Assembly: GCA_037127315.1 (NCBI GenBank)
Contig: JBBBDQ010001028.1
Coordinates: 2,108,001-2,172,000 of the forward strand
Direction of reading: 5' to 3'
DNA from: Ascarosepion bandense
Lineage: Eukaryota > Mollusca > Cephalopoda > Sepiida > Sepiidae
Length of the DNA stretch: 64,000 nucleotides
The notes beneath the pieces are model-generated. The model worked only from the letters and a program-made list of their open reading frames with translations. It made no database searches and was not told the DNA's origin. The position numbers and the translations under genes were made by a program. Shown here piece by piece: positions 54,441-64,000 of this stretch (positions are counted from its first letter, which is position 1; each line of letters begins with the position of its first letter).

Positions 54441-55311
54441 TTTGTTCCTCTAAATGAGTAAATAAAGGCTGGACTAAAATTCTGTTTCACTCATTTCAGT
54501 GTATTTGAGTTGTTGTTATGGCGACGGTATTGTGGGTGTGTATGTGTTTGTATGTTTGTGCACGTCTTTGTCTATAATGTACACTTAATGGTCGAAATAA
54601 AGACGTTTAAGTGTCAATTATCAGCATATATACGCATGCGTATAAGATAAGCAGTGAGAAAGTGTAAATGACACGTGAATTCGCACTGAAAAGAGAGAGA
54701 TAGAAAAAGATAGAAAGACTGAAGTGAATTTATAGCCTTTAACGTGTCGGTGTCGTCTGGGTTCTGAATGAAGACACCTTGTAAAGCGCCTCAACTCGAT
54801 TAGTTTTCCCATCATAATGTTTAACGCAATAATTCGATGAACAACTTGTTATATGTTCAACTTAGAGCTTTCAGAATCGGTGATTCGCAATGAAATTTGC
54901 TCTTTGAAGAATTTCATATGTTAGCCATTATATTGTCTGATTTGTGATTAAGACAATTGCGTATATTTCCACTGGGTTTATTGCTTAAGGTTTGAGTACA
55001 AGTAAAAGCTACAATTCAGAATAATTACTTTTAAGGAAAGCACAACTACTTGGTGTTACAGATATTTCATTTATGCCAGAATCAATTGGGCATAGGTTTT
55101 ATCTTCCAATATCACTGCCTATGCAAGATAGTTGCTGATAAAGTCTGAAAAATCTGACGTTGTGCGCATAAATAAAAAAGGACATCTAGTTTTAATCTTA
55201 TAGTGTAGAATAATGATTACGGTGATTGCGTACGGAAAAGTGACGATTCATGTTATTCAAAAAATATTAACGCTGTCTGATCTCAAACTTTTTCCGCTCT
55301 TTTAATTTTTA
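54441..55311. other. No recognised gene
   Basis: Short TG-rich stretch (54530-54560). Otherwise unassigned. Confidence 0.4.
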
Positions 55312-55398
55312 ATTTTGACTGATTGAATGGTTCATTTTCTACGGCTTATCAACTTATTAGGCTATTTAAAGTCAAGAAATATTTTTAGATTGTAATAA
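55312..55398 (-). mobile_element. SINE family B 3' tail fragment
   Basis: The minus strand has CAATCTAAAAATATTTCTTG, ACTTTAAATAGCCTAATAAG and TTGATAAGCCGTAGAAAATG, matching the 3' body at 34.7 and 36.9 kb. 5' truncated where the RTE copy begins. Confidence 0.6.
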
Positions 55399-55404
55399 TT
55401 TTCG

Positions 55405-56575
55405 ACATATTCGGGAAAAACATAAGAACCTATACTGGCAACAAACCGCCTGCATACGGTCAGAAAATGAGCATATACACAAAAATGGAAAGGGTTATGA
55501 GAGAAAGATGTGTCTTTTCACCGGATCCATTTAACATGTACAGCGAAAAAAGTCGTGTCAGGATTCGTCATTTGCAGGCACTATCTGAACAATATAAGAT
55601 ACGCAGATGACACAGTGCTGATAGCAGACACGGAAAAGAAAATACAGGACCTTCTACAGAAAGTATCAAGGGAAAGTACGAAGAAAGGGGTAAACATAAA
55701 CTTAAAAAAACAAAAAGAAAAAACGAATGTATAGTCATCAGCAAAAAGAGGACTTCAAAATTGGAGTAGATAGACTAAACTATCACCCGGTTCACACTCC
55801 ACCCACGTCTATTGTACACGTGTAGAGGCTCATCCCTTGTTCCCTGTTTAGGATGTGGTTTCCGGATTTCTCTTTTCCAAATCTTTTCACTCTTGCGTAG
55901 CCCCCTGCACATCAGTGGCATTACCGCCTTGCTCCGGGTGATATGATTTAAAAAAATGCCAACTACAAGCCGGGGATACTAAAATCAAACAGGTGCAGAA
56001 ATTTAAATAACTGGGAAGTGTTCTGGCAGAGGATAGAAAGTATGACGCTGACATCCGAAGGCGCATTGGCATGGCCAAGAATGCATTTCAAAAGCTAAAC
56101 AGAAAGAGATTTCATTGCTAACAAAGAAAAGAGTACTAGACTGTTATGTGATATCTGTCCTCCGATGTTGGACAATTTTCTTAAAGATGAAAGAAAGACT
56201 GGATCCAAGAGAAATATGGTTCCACAGAAGGAGGCTGAAAATACCATAGATTGAACATGTGAGCAATAACGAGGTTTTTGAGAGGATATGAATGAAAAGG
56301 AAACTTATACTAAGCATCAGAAAGTGACAGTTGAGATTTTTGGAACATGTAATGAGGAAAGAGGGATTGAAGAATCTAATATTCACAACTCAAATAAAGG
56401 GAAAAGGAGAAAGGAGAAAACAGTGCTGCACATACTTGATAGGTTTGAGCAAGTGGATGGTGGAACGAGGTTTGGGAGAGATACTAAAAAGAAAAATGTG
56501 AACAGTGACAAGGATTAGGGGCAAGTGGAAGTCCATTATATCCTGAAAGGACATGGCACATAAAGAAGAAAAATG
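55405..56575 (+). pseudogene. RTE-like RT remnant with nested insertion
   Basis: RT motifs in shifting frames: MERVMRERCVFSPDPFNMYS, then NNIRYADDTVLIADTEKKIQ (catalytic YADD near 55600) and DLLQKVSRESTKKGVNINLK. At about 55757 the reading stops at a CR1-like derivative. It resumes at 55966 with CQLQAGDTKIKQVQKFK, then EDRKYDADIRRRIGMAKNAF, VLDCYVISVL and KERGIEESN-like, ending HYILKGHGT and AAGAAGAA. Closely related to the 38-39.7 kb RTE. The upstream RT and endonuclease are missing. Confidence 0.8.
55758..55965 (+). mobile_element. CR1-like non-coding derivative nested in RTE
   Basis: Begins TTGGAGTAGATAG...CGGTTCACACTCCACCC, the 5' end of the 57.4 kb element. After about 130 bases it passes into the family 3' end CGTAGCCCCCTGCACATCAG, CCGCCTTGCTCCGGGTGATA, TGATTTAAAAAA. 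Both sides are RTE RT sequence in register, so this is a discrete insertion of about 208 bp. Confidence 0.8.
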
Positions 56576-56611
56576 GTTTAGTGATAAATATCTTACTAAT
56601 AGCAGAGCAGA

Positions 56612-56870
56612 GAAGGGTATATGCCCGTAAGTGAATATAACGAACTCAATGGAAATTGGAACTCGACCCTAAGATTAAGAATACCTGAACATTATCCATT
56701 ACACTATCTGTATATCCACGCTTACAACACCTGATTTTAGCAAGTGATCACCCATCTCGACCTGATATTCCCAAGTGGTCGCCCATCTGGGTCTGATATT
56801 CTCAAGTGGTCACCCATCTCAGCCTAATATTCCCAAATGGTTACCCATCTCGGCTCGATATTGCTTGGTT
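56612..56870 (-). mobile_element. 5S-tRNA composite SINE (family B) with tandem 5S segment
   Basis: On the minus strand a multiplied 5S-derived block (56867-56733) precedes a tRNA-like head (GTTCCAATTTCCATTGAGTT region) and TTCACTTACGGGCATATACC. The orientation and order match the 34.7-35.1 kb copy; the 3' body is missing here. Confidence 0.65.
56733..56867 (-). repeat. 31-bp tandem repeat derived from 5S rRNA 3' region
   Basis: Four contiguous 31-bp units (56733-56763, 56764-56794, 56795-56825, 56826-56856) and a partial fifth. Each unit on the minus strand contains GATGGGTGACCACTTGAGAA-like sequence, corresponding to GGATGGGTGACCGCCTGGGA of 5S rRNA. Confidence 0.8.
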
Positions 56871-57389
56871 TGTTGTGTATGAAACCCCTTTCGTAAAAAA
56901 CACCTCATACATAAAAAATTTAACAAATCCATTAGTCATACACAAATAAATTCGACCACAATTTTGTCTAAAAAATCCCACATTCATCAAAAGTGTAAGT
57001 AATTTACTCAGAAGAAACATTCTCGAGTGTGTCACCATCGAATCTTACCAAAATATAAATTTACACCCCGTTTTTGTTTTCAATTTCACCTTTCTTGAAA
57101 GAATTAGTACTTTCCCAAGCCAACATCTTAATCTTTGGGAAAAGCAAGAGTTGAAGATAGTGGAACTTTCTTAATTCAAATTTCCTGTGTGAAAGTGCGT
57201 GGTGAGTATGAATTGTTTCCTAAATCTGTATTTTTTTCCCCACTTTTTGGCTTTCATGCTTTATTTGGAAAAAAAAAATAGCCTCCCTGCTTTGGGATTT
57301 TTATTTATTTATTTTTATATTTTCAAAGAAATTTCTTTGGACTTTAACTAAGTTAAAACTTAGTTTATTCACCACTTTTTTCCCAAATT
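56871..57389. other. No recognised gene
   Basis: AT-rich sequence between the SINE and the CR1-like element; short T and A runs only. Confidence 0.4.
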
Positions 57390-60300
57390 GGAGTAGATAG
57401 TACCTACTATCGCCCGGTTTCACACTCCACCCCCTTCTATTGAACAGGAGTAGAGGTGATCACCTTGTTTCTTGTTTAGGAAGGGGTTCCGGTCCTTCTA
57501 CCTTCTCCTTCGGTCTTAGTGGTAGTTCAATTGAAAGCTCTTTGCTGTTAGTGAGTGTGGTGGCAATGTCTCTCCATTCTGAGGGTACCGGGTTGGCAGT
57601 TTCCTGGTTGTAGCTTCCGACTGGTAGTTAGGAGCCCGAACTCTTGCGTAGCGTCTTGAGAGGCTGCTCTGATCAACAGTTGAATAATATCGGGGTTCCT
57701 GTAGTGCCATATCGCGCATGGACGGGCATCCTTTCATGAACCTCCAGTGGGCAACCCCGAGGCCACATTATGCTGCAGGCTGCGCCAGTCTCCATTCCTC
57801 ACAGGCTTCAAATAGTAACCAACTGATTCTGCCCTATTCCTCTCTCCTCAACCAAAACACCATGAAAAAGAACAAACAAAATACCAAAATCAAACCAGCT
57901 ACTCGGAAAACGCCCAAACCTCTCTGTGTCTCTTTTACTAACATAAGCGGTATCCGCACTAACTTTTATAGCGTAGAAGCATTCCTCCAAACTAACTCCC
58001 CTGATATCTTAGCCCTATGCGAAACTAACCTTGACCCGTCTATCTCCTCATTTTGAGTTCCATGTTCCTGGTTACTTTCCTCTCTTCAGGAAGGACTCCA
58101 ACGTCCATATGCATGGGCTTGGTGTATATGTCAGTGAACACCTCCCCCTAGCTAGAGTAACATCTCTCGAATCCCTGGACCAGTCTTTCATGTGCTTCCG
58201 TCTCTCACTTCTAAGCTCTGTTAGCTATCTCTTCTTCCTCTACCGCTCCCCCTCCTCCTCTGACTGTTCGGTACTTGACAGTATCTCTGACAATATCGAC
58301 AAGGCCATTTCTTCGCACCCATCTGCCCATATTTTTGTGTTTGGCGACTTTAACGCCCATCACTCTAAGTGGCTGGAAAACTCTGTAACCGACTCTGCTG
58401 GTGTCCACACCTTTAATTTTTCGATCTCTCTTACGCAAGTGGTGGACTTCCCCACGCGTTTCTCCAATAGCCCTAACGGAAGGGACTCGCTACTAGACTT
58501 CTGCTTCACTTCCACCCCAAATTCTTGCTCCACCAGACAGCTCTGTCCTTTCGGAAACTCTGACCACGCCGTAGTCTCTGTCAACATCTCGTTCCACTCC
58601 ACCCCTACCCAAGAAACCTAGACCAACAGAATATCCTACTGCTATCAAAGAGCAGACTGGGATTCGTTCCGTGACTTCCTCTGCGACGTCCCTTGGAACA
58701 ATGTTTTTAGTCTTCCCATCGCAGACTGTGCATCAGAGGTCTCCTTTTGGGTTAAGGCTGGCATCGATGCATTCATCCCCGCCAGGAAATATCAGCTTAA
58801 ATTCCATTCGTCTCCCTAGTTCACGCCCGCTTGCTCGGCCGCCATTGCCCACCGGAATCACTTCTTCCGGCTTTATCGTAGCCACGTGTCGGACTAAAAC
58901 AGGCGCCTTTTCGCCTCAGCTCGTAATAAGTGTAAAAAGATTCTTAACGAAGCTAAGATGCTGTTTGCTGCCAGAATGAAGCAGCGCATAGCATCCTCCA
59001 AGTTCGGTACCAAAGACTACTGGCGCCTCTGCAAACGCATGCTTAGCAAGAGTAAGTCCTCAATACCCCCACTAATAAACGAGTTTGAGGTCCTGAATGC
59101 GTTGCCCGTACATTCTCGACCAATTCCACTCTGGATTCGTCTGGAATCCATACACCAGAAGTCTTCTTCTGTGGTTCCAATATTCAAGAACACTGGTGAA
59201 CCATCGGACCCCGCAACTTACCGCCCCATCAGCCTTCTTTCGATCTTCGAAGCCATTATCAATGCCGTTCAGCATCTCACAGCCCACGGGCTCCTTTCGG
59301 ACAAACAGTATGGCTTCCGCTTCACCAGGTCCACTGCTGATATGCTAACGACCATCACCGAGTATATATACAATGCTCTCGACAAGAATGGTGAAGACCG
59401 AACCGTCGCCTTGGATATCTCTAAAGCATTCAACAGAGTATGACATGCCGGTCTTCTACGGAAACTGCGAAGCTATGGCATAACTGGACTGTTGTTGGAC
59501 TTAATCCGGTCTTTCCTATCTAACCGCACACTGAAGGTGGTATTAAACAGACATGCCTACCAGAACTACCCTACAAACTCGGGTGTACCCCAAGGCTCTA
59601 TCCTAGGTCCTACGCTCTTTCTAATCTATATCAATGATCTCCCCGATACCATAAGATCACAAGTAGGCATGTATGCTGATGATTCCACAGTTTACTCTCG
59701 CCTCGATCAAAAATCTGGTGTTGGTGACAAGGCGAACCTCGCTGCCAAGCTTGAGAAGGACCTTTAATCCGTGGTGGATTGGGGTAAGAAATGGCTCGTA
59801 AAATTCAATTCTTCCAAAACGAAGCTGCTGTCAATTAACCACCACAGACAACCGTACCTCCCTCCCATTAGTATGGAACAGGCTTGCCTCCCAGAGAGTA
59901 AATCACTACGCCTGCTTGGCCTGACACTCTCAGCAGACCTCAAGTGGAATGACTACGTCGAATCCATTGCTAAATCCGCAGCTATGAAAGTCGGCTCTCT
60001 GTGCAGGGCCCGGAAATTCTTTTCGCCTGAATCTAACCTGCAATTATATAAATCCACCATTCGCCCGTGTATTGAGTACTGCTGCCACATCTGGTCGGGT
60101 GCCCCCTGTATTCTCCTCGGGGTCTTGACAAAATACAGCGAAGAATCTGTAATGTGATTGATACCGACTTGGCTGACCGCCTGCAGTATCTCTCTCACCG
60201 GCGTGACGTCGCATCCCTGTGCCTCTTCTATAAATACTTTCATGGCTTCTGCTCTGACGAACTTAAATCACTGGTGCCCCCTAGATGTGAATTTGCACGA

Positions 60301-60700
60301 GATACTAGATTGGCAACTAGGTCCCACCATTTTACAGTGAAACCGATGAAATGTAACCGCAATTTCTACTCCAACAGCTTCTTTCCTCGCACTTCCCGCC
60401 TGTGGAATTCCCTACTGCATGCTTGCTTCCCCGACGGCTACAACATCCAGGAGTTTAAATGTAAGTTCAATAGACACCTCCTAACACACTAACTCACACT
60501 CACTCTCTCCAACTCTCTCCCTATGTACATCCTAAGTCGTCTATCACCCTCCTTCTGACATTTCATATACCCAATCCCTCTTTTCCTACATTTGGCGAGT
60601 TGTGTTTGGGATGTTGGTGGGGGTTAGCGATAAGGGAATGAGTCTGCGCTATAGTGGCATTGAAATGCCATGCTTGGGGTGACACGATGAAAAAAAAAAA
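57390..60700 (+). mobile_element. CR1/Jockey-like non-LTR retrotransposon, nearly full length
   Basis: The 5' end (TTGGAGTAGATAG at about 57392) is defined by agreement with the derivative at 55758. The 3' end is GGGGTGACACGATG plus an A-run (to about 60700). It has a leader of about 330 bases, one EN-RT reading frame with a few stops and shifts, and a 3' UTR of about 200 bases. At least nine other pieces of the same or sister families occur in the window (11.2, 16.7, 23.5, 25.2, 38.0, 43.1, 50.8, 55.8, 63.7 kb), so this is a dominant local family. No ORF1 is evident. Confidence 0.85.
57718..60492 (+). pseudogene. Endonuclease-reverse transcriptase of the CR1/Jockey-like element
   Basis: Makes DNA from its own RNA at a nick cut by its AP-type endonuclease. 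57718-58056 reads CVSFTNISGIRTNFYSVEAF and ILALCETNL (endonuclease start). After a one-base shift near 58045, 58031-58621 gives YLFFLYRSPSSSD, the metal-binding FGDFNAHHSKWLE (near 58340) and GNSDHAVV (catalytic SDH). A stop at 58619 is followed in the same frame by YQRADWDSFRDFL and the linker. 58958-59767 contains TYRPISLLSIFEAI, YGFRFTRSTADMLT, VALDISKAFNRV (motif A), SGVPQGSILGPTLFLIYIND (motif B) and GMYADDSTVYS (catalytic YADD, 59672-59683). 59771-60492 gives the thumb and C-terminus to FPRTSRLWNSLLHACFPDGY. Stops lie at about 58817, 58896, 59441 and 59765, with a frame change near 60140. Confidence 0.85.
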
Positions 60701-61123
60701 CAAAAAACAAAAAACAAAAACGAAACATACACAACCAAAAATATGTTGAGAAATAAAAATAAAAATAAAACGGTTAAATCCATCATCTCATGTTTTTGAA
60801 TATGTACAGAACATACGTCCATCTCATGCCATAAAAATTTAATGACAATCTAAACAACATTCTTTAAGAAAATATCTTGAATATTATTCGCTTAATTTAC
60901 TTTTTTCTATACTGTGAATTATGACACTTGTGTCCTCGACATGTATTGACTGACCTTTCAATCATGTGATGAACATTCATGATTGTTCTCAAATTTAAAA
61001 GCCTTGATATAACTTTTGTATATAAACACGTGCAGTAAAATAAATCCTACATTGCCTTGATACACTTCCTCAGAGGACAAAATGCGTAGTCTAAAAATAC
61101 CCTTTCCTCTTGTCTCAGTCTGA

Positions 61124-61165
<42 letters not shown>

Positions 61166-61239
61166 CAAGTCATAATTATTAGACCACCCTAGTTTAAAAA
61201 ACCGATGTATTTCATATTATTTTTAGTATTTATTGCCAA
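60701..61239. other. A-rich tail, (TA)n and Tc1-end-like motif
   Basis: A/C runs after the CR1 tail, then AT-rich sequence and a TA array at 61126-61161. AATTATTAGACCACCCTAG (61172-61190) resembles the terminal repeats of some Tc1 elements and may belong to the fragment that follows. Confidence 0.4.
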
Positions 61240-61565
61240 GTGGATAATTCTAAATGAAAGTAGAATGGTTCTTGGGGCGAGTGGCAGATAGAAAGCCTTT
61301 GCTTCGGCCAGCTAATAAGAAGAAGAGATTAGCATGTGGAAGAGAGCACAAAAACTGAACACCAGATTAGTGGTGAAAAGTATTGTAGACTGATGAGATG
61401 TTTCGGAGTAAAAGGACGATATACGTGCGGAGGAGGGTTGGGGAGCGAGTGAAAGATGAGTGTATACAGTTATTAATCAAACATCGTGGTGGATCATGCA
61501 TAGTTTGGGGCCGTTTTGCAGGCACGATTCAGGTGACGCATGAAACTTTAAATCGTGCCACCGAC
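61240..61565 (+). pseudogene. Tc1-like transposase fragment
   Basis: Readable parts: RPANKKKRLACGREHKN, then TDEMFRSKRTIYVRRRVGER, VKDECIQLLIKHRGGSCIVW and GRFAGTIQVT. They match the middle of Tc1 transposases around the first catalytic Asp (W-T/S-D-E) and the KHGGGSVMVWGCF motif. The later catalytic motifs are absent. A different Tc1 family from the 46.7 kb element. Confidence 0.75.
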
Positions 61566-61867
61566 GTAGAATAATATGTATATTTAATAATATACATAAT
61601 TAATAGCTCTGTTTATGCTACATTTGGCACACTTTTATTAACGCCTGAATAATATTTTTTTATACATGTGTGTATTCTCGTATATATATTTATTAATTCA
61701 CATAATTATATATATATGTACAACAATAAAACAGGTACTGGTTAGACCAGTAAACGATTATTAAAAATGTACTCAATGCGCAATCCAAAGAACAGAACAT
61801 GCAGAGCCAGCAATATATAAAAAATGAAATATTCATTGTATATACGATTTGGCCTCACAAACTGATG

Positions 61868-61871
<4 letters not shown>
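61566..61871. other. No recognised feature
   Basis: AT-rich spacer with short TA runs. Confidence 0.4.

Positions 61872-61926
<55 letters not shown>
61872..61926. repeat. (CA)n then (TA)n microsatellite
   Basis: CA array 61872-61913 followed by a short TA run. Confidence 0.95.
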
Positions 61927-61927
<1 letters not shown>

Positions 61928-63667
61928 TAGTATTGACTTCTATGTGTCAAGTACCTGCATGACTTGAAAATCAGCAAAACCTTCCGGAGAGCAGTTGGTG
62001 GTTCCCATATCTTCTTTCATTTGATTTCCTCGGAAAAGAGACTTGTTTTGGAATTAATTAGATATTGCACACAAAAAAGTTTTTTTTAAAAACCTAATTA
62101 CTTTTGTCCTAAACGATTTGAACTACGAGTGGGATGCTGATGGGTGAATATTGTAAATATATCCTGATTTTGTTGTCTCAATCGGCCATAGATCAGTGAT
62201 TAGCATCCTCATATTTCAAGTCATCGTTCTTCGGTACTTAATCTGGACTCAGGTAAAAGTTCGCATAATTCAAGCACGCGCAAGCTGACACAGTTGACAA
62301 ATCAAGCAACTGATATTTTGTAATGATAATCTCATTGAATCTCTCATTTTCGAGATTACTGTTTATCCGATCTCAATGATTTACTCGTGTGAGCCATGAA
62401 CGAAATTATAAGCAATGTGTTCAAAATAGGACATTTGATTATATGAAAGGTGATGATGTTCAAAATATGCATCCAATTTTATTGTGTTATGTGTACAGTG
62501 CATACGTCTTTCAAAACGTGAGAATATCGATTTTTTAAAAGCCAACCAGCGTTCGACATTTCTGTGTAACTCAAAAGAAGACAGGAACATAGAAAGGCGT
62601 CTTTGTGGTCAAACACCAAAAAGATTTGAAAAGAATGCCGATCATTTTCGCCTAAATTGCGTCTGGCTTTTGCCATTACAGACCCCAAAGCAAAGGACCA
62701 ACTGCAGTGAACATTATGAGAACAAAATTTAATATTGTACCTTTTAACTGTTGAAGATTTTGATGAAGCTTAAAATAGAAAAGTCTCTATTTGTAAAGGA
62801 GAAAAAATAATTCTACTGGTGTAGATAAATTAAAGAAATTTATGCAAATAATGGTCTAATCAGGATCCTACTGTTTTTCTTAAACATATTATTTATTTGG
62901 TGTTGTGAAATGTAACTTTTCTTTGTTATTGAACAATTTTCTTTTTCAATCACCTCTCATCTTTCAATAACGAAGACAAACAAAACATGATGTCTCTTTC
63001 CAAATACTTTCGGAAGTTAAAAAAGGAAAATAAAACACCTAATTTTAACTGGAAAATCCTCAAACAAGCAAGAACAGCTAAATCAGTAAAGGAACCATGT
63101 TTCCTTTGTTTTCAAGAAAAAATTGAAATCATGAAATATATGAATAGCAACAAACTTTTGAACCAGTGACATGAAACCACAGTAAGCTGCAAATACATTA
63201 AAGAACTAACCTTACAATCATGCTAAAAATACTAACTAAAACCAAATACCTTAGAGATGATATACCTTCATAGTACTAACAACACTCTTACATTACATTT
63301 TACCTATTACACACCACAAACTGTGATCTAATTTAAAATTTAAAATCTTTTAGAAAAAATCGATTTCGTAAATTCAAAATTAAGGCTAAATATGCAAAAT
63401 TAGATTAATTATAAAAACTGTGCTTAAATACAAAAATATTCTATAGTTGTACAAATAAACATTAAAGATAGGTCCAATTTCATCCCTCCCCACCCTTTAC
63501 ACTTCCCTACTCTGCTCCTCTAATAAATCCAAAGAATCAAGTCTAGTCATGAGGCCATAAAACATACATACCATCTTCTAATGTTAAATGTGTCTACAAA
63601 ATTCCAATATACCAACTATATTCACTATCTACACCACTTTCTTTATAATTCTAACCGACAATATACA
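61927..63667. other. 1.7 kb without recognised gene
   Basis: Several open frames of 60-80 codons around 62381-62732 and 62987-63169 overlap one another on both strands. None shows a domain I recognise. Confidence 0.4.
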
Positions 63668-63735
63668 AGACTTATTCCCTTATCGCTAACCCCCACCAAC
63701 ATCCCAAACACAACTCGCCAAATGTAGGAAAAGAG
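63668..63735 (-). mobile_element. CR1-like 3' UTR fragment
   Basis: This 68-base stretch is the reverse complement of about 60580-60645 in the CR1-like element, with a single mismatch by eye (CTAACCCCCACCAACATCCC, AACTCGCCAAATGTAGGAAA). By far the closest match between any two TE copies in the window. No coding part is attached. Confidence 0.8.
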
Positions 63736-63744
63736 GCTCTTCAT

Positions 63745-63941
63745 TCCTTTCCGCACCACCTGATGAGACATTGTAATTTCAATGTTGAAACAAAACGTAC
63801 GATTTGAAGTGGATTAAAAAATTTGTACATATTCTAAAATATAATTTATAATAAATATTCACAGCTGTATATTATATATCTAGCACTGTTTTAAATTAAT
63901 GTTTTAGACGCTGTAAAATTTGTCTTCGTTGCTTATTCCCT

Positions 63942-63950
<9 letters not shown>
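63745..63950 (-). mobile_element. Hammerhead-bearing repeat (family C), copy at window end
   Basis: Reverse complement of the 18922-19100 pattern: GCAACGAAGACAAATTTTAC, AAACATTAATTTAAAACAGT, GAATATTTATTATAAATTAT, TTTTGTTTCAACATTG. It is followed on the plus strand by a (TA)n array (63947-63982). Only one arm is present. Confidence 0.65.
63760..63790 (+). ncRNA. Hammerhead-ribozyme-like core (family C)
   Basis: CTGATGAG, ACATTG, TAATTT, CAATGT, T, GAAA: both boxes intact, a 6-bp stem II plus a G-U closing pair. Upstream sequence for stem I is replaced by the CR1-like fragment, so self-cleavage is unlikely. Confidence 0.6.

Positions 63951-63982
<32 letters not shown>
63947..63982. repeat. (TA)n microsatellite
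   Basis: TA array near the window end. Confidence 0.95.
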
Positions 63983-63985
<3 letters not shown>

Positions 63986-64000
63986 AAAAATTAAGACAGA

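Overview
The window looks like gene-poor, AT-rich DNA from an invertebrate nuclear genome, most probably a cephalopod mollusc (octopus-like). This is inferred from the very dense (TA)n, (AC)n and (ATCT)n arrays, tRNA-headed and 5S-headed SINEs, and the mixture of CR1/Jockey-like, RTE-like, R4/Dong-like, Tc1/mariner, hAT and env-bearing LTR elements. I found no convincing host protein-coding gene. Almost every recognisable coding signal belongs to a decayed transposable element, so CDS-like signals are reported as pseudogenes or mobile elements.

Layout. 0-0.7 kb: Helitron-like composite repeat. 0.74-7.13 kb: LTR retrotransposon (974-bp 5' LTR, tRNA-His-like primer site, Gag zinc-knuckle remnant, no pol, broken envelope gene, interrupted 3' LTR). 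7.7-9.9 kb: Ty3-type gag-RT-integrase remnant. 10.7-18 kb: SINEs, CR1-like scraps, a class II tRNA-like structure at 15.9 kb, microsatellites. 18.2-26.3 kb: second Helitron-like copy, then many (TA)n tracts and palindromes with hammerhead-ribozyme-like cores, plus a CR1-like fragment and a short CR1-like derivative. 26.4 kb: mariner remnant. 27.5-29.9 kb: nothing recognised. 30.2-34.2 kb: four fragments of R4/Dong-like retrotransposons, one between TAA repeats. 34.7-37.2 kb: tRNA SINEs, one with a 5S rRNA-like segment. 38.0-40.3 kb: CR1-like RT fragment followed by a hAT element with 8-bp target duplication and an RTE inside it. 40.6-43.8 kb: RTE-like EN-RT remnant split by a SINE, then a CR1-like 3' end. 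46.0-48.1 kb: mariner N-terminus and a nearly complete, decayed Tc1 element. 49-52 kb: hammerhead-bearing repeats and CR1-like scraps. 53.8-56.6 kb: three RTE 3' ends, two meeting tail to tail, one carrying a short CR1-like derivative. 56.6-56.9 kb: SINE with a tandemly multiplied 5S segment. 57.4-60.7 kb: the best preserved CR1/Jockey-like element (EN plus RT). 61-64 kb: Tc1 fragment, short inverted CR1 piece, and another hammerhead-bearing repeat.

The main themes are: (1) at least eight hammerhead-ribozyme-like loci in several repeat families, mostly beside (TA)n tracts, two of them inserted at the same (TA)n site of the two LTRs of one element; (2) short CR1-like derivatives that keep both ends and lack the coding middle; (3) a 5S rRNA plus tRNA composite SINE with a 31-bp tandem expansion; (4) deep nesting. 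All coordinates were worked out by eye and repeat edges may be off by several bases.
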